Shown in pieces: positions 46,201-58,200 of a DNA stretch of 64,000 nucleotides. Source of the DNA: Neospora caninum Liverpool (Eukaryota; Apicomplexa; Conoidasida; Eucoccidiorida; Sarcocystidae); assembly GCF_000208865.1 (NCBI RefSeq), contig NC_018397.1:3224001-3288000 (forward strand), given 5' to 3'. Every line of letters begins with the position of its first letter. The first letter of the stretch is position 1. A model generated the notes under the pieces. The model was given only the letters and a program-made list of their open reading frames with translations, was not told where the DNA came from and did not search any database. Position numbers and translations under genes: made by a program.

Positions 46201-49200
46201 CCTTCTCGCCTCTTGTCCCCTCTTTCTCTTCGTCACCGCAACACGTCTCGTGTCTCCTTGAGCCCTTTCTGACTTACCAACGATATCCGCAGCGGCTTCC
46301 CAGTCCATGAGGAGCCTGTAGGGTTGGAGAACGAGTTTTACCGATTGCTTTAAAGATCTAAAGCAGACCTCGCCGTCGAGCTGGAAGTCCGCTTTACTTT
46401 CCTCGCGTACGTCTCGTCCGCTGTTCTCTCGGGGCCGCACCACAGGTGGACGGAACCCTTTGAAGTGGTCCCCGAAAAAGCGGTGTTGGTGCGAACACTC
46501 GACGAGCCTGCTGCCGTCCCCAGTTGCTGCCCTGGGCCGTTCAAATTCTTCCCGCCAGTCGATCGAGCTGCATGCGGGTCCCGTCCTCATTTCCTTCTTT
46601 CTGCCAAACAAACGGGAAGAAAAGGAGCGCCTCATGCATGCGTCGCGAGTCTCTGTTTGTCGGACGGAATATTGGTCTCGAATTGACGGGGGTCGGTCTA
46701 ACTTGTATTCTCTATAGGCATCGCGATCGATCCAGTCCGACAACGGCCCGTCGCTCCGGACCTCATCAAGCAGGCGTGCAGCTTGACCAGCAGGCAGGAC
46801 CCATCGAAGCCCAGAAACTGCGTCGACAACCACCGCCTCGTCTTGATCTTCTTGATTCTCCCACCTGGTGATCCTCTCCCATCCAGCCAATTCGTCTCTC
46901 TCTGTCGGGTCTGCTGTGCGAACCGCTACGCCGGTGCCGAGAGCCTCGAGAAGACAGTCCCGCTCTGGCCGGTCGACGCCTAGGGGAAGGCGCAAGCTCT
47001 GCGAGTCGACATAAGCGTCGGCGAAACGCGGTAGCGGGGGTGGGAAAACACGGCGCCAGTACACGCCGCAACCTGAGGCAAGGTTCGGAAAGACCTCAGG
47101 CGCCCCTCTGGCGCTGCTGCAGACGACCGGCGGCGCTCCTCTTTTCCGTGCGTCGAACGCCGGTGAGCTGTCCGCTGGGGTGGCCAGGGCCGACAGAGCA
47201 GAGGCAAATGTGGCTTTCATTGCCTCCGTCGATGCCACCCGACACCGGTCCGCGATGTCTTGCTTGGCTGCGTCCTTTCGTCTCTGCAACTCCATTTCTC
47301 TCCTCGCCCACTTCTCGTCTTCATCGTCCCCACTCAACCGCTTCAGGCACCCCAGCACTGCAGGCAGTGGTCCCAAGCCTAGCTCTGGAAACGGAAAAAC
47401 GTGAAGGAGTCCCCACTCTCGCACATCCGCCGAAGCCAAGAGAGAACCCATACACGAGCGGCATGTTGCAGGATCCGAAAGGGCCTCTTCGCTGTCTTCT
47501 CTGGAGTCGTCACAAGGCGTCGAGTCGGGGCTGCCGGGCGAAGCGGCGGGCACCGATCTTGGGGGCGGAAGAAACGGCACGAGCGCTCCCCAAGGCGAAA
47601 CCATAAGCGACGGAGGAGGCAGAAGCAGGAGCGAGGGCGCAACCTTGTTCTCTCGGCGGATCCCATGCAGCAAAAAGGCTGTTTGGCGTCTCCACCAAGG
47701 CTCCGTCGAGGTGTTGCTCCACGCGATTTCCCTCGTTTCCTGTTCTCGCGATCTCGGGTTTGCGCGGCTTCGCACTTGATGCATTCCCCCGTCGAGCCTG
47801 TCAGTCGCTTCCCCTAGCTCTCGACTGCGCGTTCTGCCCCTGTTGCCCGTCGCTCCAGGAAGCGCATCCGCTTCTGCGTAAGCGTCTCGCCCCTCTGGCT
47901 CTTTCTGCTGGTCTAAAGCGAAACTCCCCGAGAGGCCACTGCCGAAGCCGTTTCTGGTTCTCATCCGTCTCCAGCCGCCCGCAGGCGTTCGCGAACCTCG
48001 CCCGTCGCCGTCAAGTGTGGCGTCTGAAACAGAGAAATCTGTGCTTCCGTCGGTCGCTCTGGCGCGCATGCAGCAGGAGGGTCTGCGCCGCTCTCCACGG
48101 CGGCTCAGTCCACCTCCGCTGACGAGAGAAGCCGAAGCGCGCAGCTGGCTTTCACTCCTCTGCCTCCGTCGGTCGTGGGTCTTCACATCTTCTCGTTCCG
48201 CGCGGCGTGGCCCCTCTGCCTTCGACGCATCCGCATGCGACGTCGAACGCGCCGTCTGCGTGCTTTGAGGAACGACAACAGACAGTGTACCAGCTGAACA
48301 GCGGTAGATACACCGAGTCGACCCTGGCACCACAGTCTCTCCTCGCGGCTTTCCTGCACTCTCGTCTTCTCCTAAAAAGGTGCCTCCTGACCACGCTGTC
48401 GCACGCACAGCAACGACCGACACTCCTACACAGAGCTGTTTCGATTCGCCGGGAAAACAGTGCGCGGGGCTGCTTTTGAGTCTCTTGCCTTGCGCCTCCC
48501 CTCGGTGGCCGCCAGCGGTTCCACAGCACGCGCAGCACTTGGGGAGGAGAGCGGGAAAACGTTCGTCGCCCTCGTCCCCACTGAGCAGCGACCGACCGTC
48601 AGCGCGGCGGGGGCCGCACGAGTCCAGGTCTGCAGGGTCAGGCCAGCGACCGCAGCCGTCCTCGAAAGAGCGCAGGCGCTCTGCCCCAGTCAACGACCTG
48701 GCCGCTGCATCTAGGAATGGAGAGGCCTCCACCAAACGGTCATCGGAGACCGAGAAAGGAAACTGGAGTTGGGCAATCCCCTCTGCTATCCGATCCGCTC
48801 CTTCCTCAGTGCTGCACCACGCCGACGGACAGAGCAACTCATACTCCGTCCCCCCGAGGCCATCCCACCAGGCGCCAGGGCCGTCGCCAGTTGCCGGCAG
48901 CATAAAAGAAGGGCGCATTGCCTCTTCATTGAGATAGTCCTGAGGAGCGGGCGGCAAGGCCGGGACTAACGCAAATCGTTTTGCGTCCTCCGCCTGAGGC
49001 AACGAAGCCAGACTCATCTCGTTCGAGTTCGGGGAACTGCCTCCTCGAAGCCTCGGTGTACGCCCCCCGTCACTTATCATCGGACGCATCCTCCTCCCGG
49101 TGGGTTCCCCGCTGCATCTGGGATGTTCCGAGTGGGTGCCTCGAGCGCGGGGGCGCCTGCCGCGGGGCGTGGAGATGAGTTGTCTCTTCGCAGTCGACGC

Positions 49201-52200
49201 GCGGCCCTTTGGGCTCCACAGCACGAGAATCGTCAGGCGTGAAAGCTCCACCAGCACCTCGGCGTTCACCAGACCCCGTGACGACGCAGACGCGTTTTCC
49301 TGGACACCGGTAAGCTTTGCGGAAGGCTCTTCTTGCTCCGCCGGGTGTTCTCCAACGCTCGCGAACAGAGAACCACTGGAAGACTCCGCATTCGCGCTCT
49401 CGTTACTTGTCGACGAAGGACCAGAAGAGTTGTTTGAGCCCTTCTGGTCGTGGACTCCAGCGAAGGTCGCCTCGTCGTCACTGGCCGCGTGTTTCCTTCG
49501 TCGCCGCAACAGGCGATTTCTTCGTCTCCCTTTCCAGCACTTGTATTCTTCTCCAGACTGCACTTCGCGATTTAACAACTCCACCAGACTCCTGACTCCC
49601 TTCTCGCCTGTTCTTCTGGCCGGCTGGCGGTGGAGGGCGCCTTCTCCTCCCTCGCTGCCGTCCGTCTCTGAACAGCTTTCGGTCGTCCCTGACCGCGCCA
49701 GCAGCCTCCTTCTTGAACTCTCGGCAGGCGCCCCTCCTCCGTCACTGGTGGACACACCACGGGTCATCGGGGGGGCAGACGGCGAGGATACCACTGCGTT
49801 TTGCAACAGTCGAGGCTCTCGTGGAAACGTCTGTCTCCATTCACCACTGTCCCTGCCAGTCCGCGTCTCTAAATGTGTCGTCCCCGCCTCCTCGAGAAGC
49901 CGCGTCTCCTCTGGGTTTGACGGCCCCCACAGAGCCGGGCACTGTTGTCCAGCAGGCGTGGCTCTTTGGCGCTCTCGCCGGGAGAAGAGGGACAAGAGGC
50001 GGCGTCGAGAGGCACTCCGAATCGTCTTTTCAGCGGCCTCGCCCGCTTTTCGGCTTCTCGCGAATGCGCCGCCTCGAGACGCAAGCGCAAGGCCGGTCTC
50101 GTGGCCGGGATAAGAAGACTCGTCTCCTTCCTGCATACCGCGGTGCGTGGCCGAAACGTGGCCTCGGTCGGGAGACAGAGATGCCGATGCGGGGACACGC
50201 CTCCTGTTCTTCGACGCATCCGATTCGGCTGCCGTAAAGAACCGTTTGAGGCTTTCGATCTTGCCCAGCTTCTGGGCGTTCGGCTCAGGCACCGGAGGCC
50301 GTCCTCTGTCAAGGCGAGGAGAAGCGCCGGGCGCCGACACCTGCCAGTGCTTCCCCGCGTTTTGTTTCTGTCGAAGCAGCGAACGATGCACCCGGAGGGA
50401 CAGGCGGTGAAAGAAAGATGAACTCTCTGCGTTTCTCCGGTCCACAGAAGGACGGAGCCCAGCGCGGTGCGCGTTCGCTTCGTTGACTGCGTTGACCCCC
50501 GTGGCCGCGCCCCGGTCTGGTCTCTGCGGCGTGGATACGCGGCCGTGGTCCGGATCGCCGACCGGCCGGAGCTCGTGTCTCCCCGACCGATGGAGAGTCC
50601 CCGCCTCCATCAATCGCTTGAGCTCGGACTGGATGTCCCCGCCAGTGTGGGAATGCTGATCCAAAGAAAAGCTGGAAAAGGGCCGACGCGGTGGCGGCAC
50701 TCTACCCAACGCCGATGCCCCGCGCACCTCAGACGGGCACACGGCTTGGCCTTCCCACGGCGGGGGAAGCACAAGGGGAAAACTTTTTTGGATAGGCCGC
50801 CGAGGCGGCAAAGATGCAGACGAAGTAGGAAATCGAAAGGTAGCGGAGGAAACGCCTTCCAAGGAGCAGGACGTCGAGGGCCCGGACGAGCCGGGGCGAC
50901 GGCAAGCGCTGCGGGAAGGCGAGGGACACTGACCCGCCTTGTCCTGGCACTGTGGCGGTCCCCTAGATAGGTAGTGTCTCGCCACAGAAAGGCGACCGGT
51001 GGCGCCACTCGCGTCACCACTCTGCTCATTCGCTCCAGCACCTGTGCGGAGCGCGGAAGGGGACAAAGGGACTCCAGATAAGCGATGAACATTGACAGGA
51101 TGAGACGAAGAATAACAGAAACGGTCGCTTCCACGTCTCTCCCTCAGCTCTCGGGGGGATGCGCCTCGTGTGGCCTGTGGAACGCGACCGTCTGGGACAT
51201 CTACGGGCGCCGCAGTCTCCCACCTTGCAAGCTGCGGGGGCGGGAGCGACGGGACGACTGAGGGGGAAGTCGGCGACGCAGTCGGAGACTGGAAGGCTTC
51301 CACACAGTCCCGGACCAGCGCCGATAGGCGCCGAACGTCGTCGTCGGAAACCTCTACAAACAGACCACTGACGCTGTCGTCTTGCACGAGAAGTCTCAAC
51401 TTGGGGAGGCGCAGGGCGTCCATCCGGTGCGTGCCCATGTGGCAAACGTCGCCACATACTCGTAGGGCAACAGGGTGAACTAGATACGTCCCGAATCGAT
51501 TTTCTCCTGCGTCGTCCCCCTCTTCGTTTCCACTCCCGTCACTCCCGTCATCTTCGCTGTCCAAAACCTTCCCTGCCCAGGGGCCCTCACTCTCATGTCC
51601 CCGGCAACCACTCGACGGGAAACCGTCATTCGCCGTCTCTTCTTTTGCCCCCCAGCGCCGGGATTCCGGCTGCCACAGGCGGCGGTGCGCGTCTCCGTTG
51701 AGTCTCCCAGTCGCCTCCCTGTCTCCTCCCCAACTCGTTCTTCCCCTGTGATCGCTTTCCGTCTCGCTCCTGGAAGAGCCGGGCCGTCCTGCGCATTCAG
51801 GTGCCAGTTGGTGTGCGCTTTCCACACTGCATGCGGAAAGACTGCCGGTGCCCAGTCCTTGCTTTCTCCCTGTGTCCCAGCCTCTTTCACCATTTCGACC
51901 TTCCCTTTCTTCTGCCTGTGTCTTTGCAGGAGCGGCGTCTCGTCGCCGACAGAGAGCCACGGTCGCGGACCGCAGACAGAGACAAGTGCGGGATGCTTGA
52001 AGGCAGCAAACAGGGCAGGCACACTGCGTTATGTGTTGAAGAAAAGCCTGGCAACTGTGGATACGACTGACGCTCCAGCCGCTGCACACGATCGCGTAGC
52101 GGTCATACGGGGGTCCAGACGCATGCGCAGCAAGAGGCTCGACCAGCGGCATCGGCTCCGGAGTCCAGGCAGAAGAACAGCGCACATACGGAGGCACGTT

Positions 52201-55200
52201 GAATCCGGCCTTCGCCCTCCCGTCCTCGTCGCCAGGAACGGAAACTGGAGGAGTGAAACAACCAAGGGAACGGGTCGGTCCTTCCTCCCGGCTGCCCGTA
52301 GGTTTCACAGAACCTCGAGCAACTGCCCTCGAGGATGTGTGTCCTACTTTCCCCCCGAAAGCTGCACATCCGTCACGGTCCCGCGCGGACGACGCCACCG
52401 GCTTGATGGGCGAAGAGAAACGAAGGTTTCCGCGTCCCTTACCGCCCTCGTCGTCGATTCGTTCCTGCCGTCCTAAAGCATCGCCAGCGTCCGGCTCCGA
52501 CGCGGGGCGAGCCGACCCCGCCGAAGCTCCGGCGTGTGCATCAGACGTCGAGCAGACGCCGGCGGGGCGCTCAACGCTTGAGGCACGCAGCGAGGACAAG
52601 AGTCCACCGGCTGACGATGGATTCCTGGTCAGAGAGCAACGACTGCCAGCTTGTGTCGGAGGCGCGATGGAGCTACACGAAACGGCAGAACGGGATGTGT
52701 GCGAGCGAAGAAAGACTGACTCTGAGACGGATGGGAGACAACGAAGAGGAGTGACAGGGAGCTCTGGGTCTGACGTCCAGGTGCCCGGCGCCCACATATC
52801 GAATGCATCTGAGAGGCCGTCACAGCGAGGAAAAAGAATTTGTGAGTCAATCACGCAGACGCCGAAATCAATGAGAATGCCGTCATACTCGTCCGCCGCA
52901 ATCCTTTCTAGCCTTGACCCCTCCCTTCCTCTCGGCCTCGGCGAAAGTGGTGCACGCGTTCGAGACCCCCGCCTCTCTTGCGTTTCGTCGCTTTCTCCGC
53001 CTTCTGCTCTCCCCCCGAAAAACGGCCCGGGATGCTCATCAGTTTCGCGCTGCCGTCGCCTTCGTGTCCCTCTCTCTTGGTCCATTCCCGCGACTGCGTT
53101 CCGACGTTTTGAGGTCGTTGCTCTGCTTCTTTTTCTCCTCTCGTTGCTTCTGGCCTGTTCTCGGCCGGACGCCTGCGGGTCCGGCGCAGCGGTCGGAGCG
53201 TGTGTCGACTCGCTGTCCCGATTCCTCGCATGCGACCCTGTCCGGCGACTGAACCGTTCGGCTTCTCGCCGTTCGATGAGGCCAGCCATCTCGTCCCCCG
53301 CCTCCCCACAGCATCGCCCCTGGACGGGTCTCCCCCCGCCGAGCTCGTCCTCGATCCGGAGAGGAACGAGGCACCTCACAGGGCTCTTCACGGCGACACA
53401 CACATCGGCGCAGTAAAGCTGCTCCACGTTTCCCGCGGCCAACTCCGCCATGAAGACCTCGCTTCTGTGCATGGCCTCTTGAACTCGCCTTTCTGCTCGC
53501 GCGACGACGTACGCCTTCTCGACCGGCTCCAAGGCCTCGCTGAAGGCCGAGAGCGCGGCGCTTACGGCTGCCGGCGAGACGGTCACCACGACAGGGCCTG
53601 ACATCTCGCCGTACAGAACAACGTCGGGATGCGCTGGCATGCGCTTGAACACTTGATCTACGCGAATCCAACAGTACTGTCGACGCCCGTCTCTCAGCAG
53701 ACTCTGCCCAGAAGAAGACGAAAATAAAGGCCTTGGGTCCCGAGGCGAGGGACTCGCCCCTCCCTGCGTGAACCAAAACTCGGAAGCGGCAGTCGTGCTG
53801 ACTGCGCCCGGTTCTTCCCGCCTCCATCTCCAGTCGCTGCCTGCGGTGCGTGCCGTCGCATTGGCCAGCGGCGGGTCCACGCAACCGCCTTCCTTTGAGG
53901 CCCGCGACGGAGGTCTTGCCGTCTCGCCCAGGGCTCCTCGGCCCGTCGCGCCGCCTCTCGCTTCTGCAGCGTTCGCGCGGGCGTCGCTGTTTCGACTGTC
54001 CTGACGAGTCCCGGCTTTGGAGTCGAGCGCAGAGCCTGCCTCCGCCCACGTCCCCGCAGGCGAGGCGGACGGCGGGACGGGGCCCGGCGGCAAAGACAAG
54101 TGGGAAGAAGAAGAAGGACGAGGTGGCCCGAGAAAGGACGAAGAACAAGTAGTGGTGGTGGTGGAGGGGATACGAGAAGGAGAAGAAGAGGAGACATCTC
54201 GATGAGAAGGAGTGCATGGGTGACCTGGCGCATGATCCCGAGCGGCAGAGCACCGCGGGTCTGCTACAGAGAGGGGAGACTCCAGCGGAGAACGAACGTC
54301 TGTCGACGTGGAAGACGAAGGCGAATTCTGTGGAGGCAAGTGTCGAACTGCAGACGCGGCGCCTGGATCCGAATGTGGAGTGGGATGTCCAGCTGCTGCT
54401 GCGCAGTAACCGGGATACGACGGCGGCGCGTAAGACCGAACGATTTGGCACAAGGGCGAAGGAGCTGAAAAGCGATCAATTAGAGACACGTCGTCGCAAA
54501 ACAACGCGCTAGAGCCCCTGCCGTCTGCCCAGTTCAGCCGGTGGAAGTAAAGTTCATTGCAGGTGAACAGGAGACACCGTTCGCCGTCAGCTGCCTCGCC
54601 GACGTCTTCTCGCTGGCTTGGTTCCCGCTGCCACGCGAACGGGCTCCACTCTCTCACGACCGCCCTCCAATCGTTCCAGGCTGTTCTCTCGGCGCTGGTG
54701 TCTCTGCCCCCTGACCGAAATGGCTGACAAGCGTCTCGTGGCGCGTCTCGGGTGTCCCCGTTGTCTCCGTGCCTTCTTCCCACACGACGCACAGCGCGAG
54801 GCCTCGAAACGCCGGATTTGTTCGCGACGACGCACGTGTCGTCCTCTGTGATTGCCGAAGCTCGAGGGCAGCTCCACAGTTTCAGCTGCACAGTTTCAAA
54901 CACGAAAGCGAGGAGAAGGGACTTTGTGAAGCGTCCTGAGTGGAGCGCCTCGATGTTGCGGAGAACGTCTTCTCTCAAAACTTCCTCATCCCACTCTTCT
55001 TCGAGAGGGTCGGTCTGCTCTGCGCCGCCTCCGAGCAAAGTGCACGACGTCTCGTCCTCGTCAGCCTCGTGCCGCGGCAGAAAGACGTCACGTGAGCCCC
55101 ACATGCTCTCGCGAAGGTACGGTGCGTCAAGCGACGAGGCTAACGGATCGAACAGCGTCTGTCCTCTCCCAGGGTCTGCTTGGAGACCTTGCCACGCCGC

Positions 55201-58200
55201 GCAGTCTGTGGAGCACAAGAGCGAAGAGGAGCACGAACAGGAACGGGAAGGAGACATAAACGAGTGGCGGCCACACGGGTTAAAGGGAGCGCCGACGTGT
55301 GCTCCCGGCAAAGACTCTGCGGCCAGAGCAGTCCTCTCGAATACGAGTTCTGCGCCGTCCGGTCCGGCGACAACAATCTGACGACCTCCGTCGCGCTCAA
55401 ACACGCGGTCGCCTGCTCGCCCTGCAGGCTCCACACTCGGAGACACCTGCGTTCCTGGACGTGTCGCGCCCCCGGAAATGGGCTGCGCAACGAGGACAAG
55501 CGTCGAGTCGTTCTCTCGCGGCTCGTCTCGCTCTCTGGCCGCACCAGATTCATCGCTGCGCTCTCCCGTCTCGACGGCTCCTGCTCTCCCGCCGCCGCCA
55601 CGCCATCCCTGCAAACCGTGTAGCGGGCTGTCTGGCTGCCCCAGTGCGCGTTCGCCCCGCGTCTCACCCCCCGGCGAGCAGCCTGCACTCCTCGGCCCTG
55701 GGGCGAGGTCCGCCGCCTGTGCTGCCTCGGACGAATGGCACGACAGGGCCGTTCTGTGGCGACGTCCAGGTGCAATCGCTGCATCGCCCGGGCCTCGCTG
55801 TGGGCTTGGATCACGGGGCTCGACCGCGCGTTCCTGTCGCGCCCACCCAGCGCCCTGGCTCCGCAGCGCGGCAAAGGCTATCGCACTCCATCCGCCTTCC
55901 AGCTGGTATCGCTGCCTCTCGGTCGCGCGTTTCAGAGACATGAGAGCCGCGTGGCGCAGCGGCACGATTTCGTCCACCCAGAACTTCTCTTCGAAGGCCC
56001 GGAGGATCTCCGCGTCCCTCACCGACCCTTCTGCCCGCTTCGCCGCTTCCGTCACCACGGGGCAGGTGGGGCACAGGCAGCGAGTCCGCGAGGCAGGCAC
56101 GGAGGCGGAACGAGAACGCAGGCAGGGCGGTCTGTGGTCAGGACACGCCGGTGTTTGAAGCGAACGAAGGACTGGACGGCCGCCGGACTTGGTGAGGAGG
56201 TGACGCCGCCACGCCGCAATGTACGCCTCGCGTTCCTCAACCGAAGGCTTCAGGTTCCTGCACAGAGAGAAGGATCACACGCCCCCGCCCAGGAAATTGC
56301 ATGCGCAGTGGGACACACAGCCAACGTCCCTTCCTTGGCGATAGCGAGTTCACCGTTCCCTCTTGTTTTTCTTGAAAGCTGGTCTCAAGACAAAAACACA
56401 ATTCGGGTCGCATGCAAAAGGGGAGGCTATCAAGAACCAAGACCCTGAACCCTGTCTCTCTTTTCCCCACCCGCAAGCAAGAACCGGCGACTCTCCCCGG
56501 TCGTTTCACGGTCGACGCGAACGTGTTTGGGCGAAGCTTACATTTGATCAGCGACTACCCCGTAGACGAGATCGGAGTAAAGGAAAATGGTGTACTGGAT
56601 CCACTGAAAGATGCTCGTCACTTGGTCCTTCTTCAGGGTGAGAGTGCAGGACGGGAAGACAAAGGTGAGACCGATGTAAGGAAGTGAATTGTCTTCCTCT
56701 CCTGTATAGACAACTGATTCGTGGCAGGACGAGGACCGCCAGCACCCATCCGCGTGCGCCTCCCCCATTTTTGGCTGTTCGTTGTCGCGGATTCGACGAG
56801 TGCTCGTCGAAAACGAGCGCGTGACGCCGGCGCCACCCGTTCCTTCCCGGCGACTTTCATCTGCAGGCGTCCTTCCTCCATCTCCGAAGGACGCGTCCGA
56901 GCGTGGCGCTCTTTCGGGGATTCCCAACGTCGGCGACGCAGGACAGGACGGTCGAACACCGTCGCTTTCCCTCGTATGCGAGCGGGAACGTGGCAGCGGA
57001 GGAAGGCTAGAGGTCCGAGACAAACGGCAGGAACGCGTTTGTCCGTTCTGGTGTGGCGCGGGGCGAGCGCCGCAACGGGGGGGAGAAGACGAAGCAGCGC
57101 GAGGTCGAGGCGTGGAAACTCGGGAGGACAGACGCAGACAACCCACCCCTCCCCGTGCTGCGTGGTCTTGCTCCCTGTCTGCGTACAGAAGGCGTTCCTT
57201 GTGCCGTTGGGAGACCTGTGCGGGCCTTGCACTCACGACTGGGAAGAGGCTTTCGCGATCTGTCAGACTTCTCTCCAAATCGGGCAACTGAGACAAGCAC
57301 AACTCGGTTTTGAGGGAGGACAGAAACGCGCTTGCCTCCTCCCTCGAGAAAGTGGAACTCCTGGGGGGACCGCCCCATGTCTCTCCGCCTGTCTCCTGCA
57401 CGCGCCCTTCCCTGGCGCCCGAGCCGCGTGGTCGCCACCTCCCGTTTGTCCCTCTCTCTCCTGACAGAAACCTCTCCTCTCGTGTTCTCTCGCCGCCTCC
57501 ATCCGCTCCGTCAACTGTGCTCAGCGAGGGGGAAACGGTCACTTGCCGCTCGTGTCGCGCGAAAACGGCCGGCGACGCTGCGCCACGGACGGGCACCGCG
57601 CTCTGCCTGTGGAGGGCTGCAGAGTAAGTTCGCGGAGCAGCAGCACGAAGTGGACGAGGAAAGGTGCGATCGAAGAAAATCGAAGCCGAACGCTCCGCTT
57701 GTTGCGGAGTAGGAACCAGGCGCAGCCACAACTCTATTATTCCCGGACGGTAAATGTACGCATGGTGCGGCGCACTTTCCTCTGCTCTGGCAAACATGTC
57801 GTCCAGCGAAAACAGATCGTAGATCGATGACGCGCCTTCCGTGCGCGCTTCCTGAGGGGGCTCGCAGGGCTCGCCCGCCGCGCCCGAGGCCACCGCCTCC
57901 GACCGCGAAGCTCCGCGGACGGAGGAACCGGCAGAAGAAAAAGACGCAGAAGACGGGAATGCGCGGGGTACAGTCGACGCTTCCTGTCGTACATTTTCAT
58001 TCCGAGCCATGGGAGGCGTCGAAAAAGAGGTGCACTGGTCCCTGCGGCGATCTCGCTCGCTTGCAGGCAAATGGTCATTACCATCGGTTTCGTTGGGCCT
58101 GTGAACGCGGGCCGTCTCGGACCTGTCAGCATCTCTCTGTCGCTCCCCTCGACGCACTCGAGAGCCTCGAGGCGCACCAGATCGCCGACTGTCTGAGTCG

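Noticed and set aside
52199..53416. 405-codon plus-strand open frame inside VPS13 exon 4
   Set aside because: It lies opposite a continuous VPS13 coding exon. Its sequence is Ser/Pro/Arg-rich with no domain, as expected of a GC-rich antisense shadow.
53039..54451. 470-codon minus-strand open frame overlapping VPS13 exon 4 in another frame
   Set aside because: Same strand, alternative frame of the true exon. The VPS13-like strands (VVLYGEMSGPVVVTV) are in the other frame.
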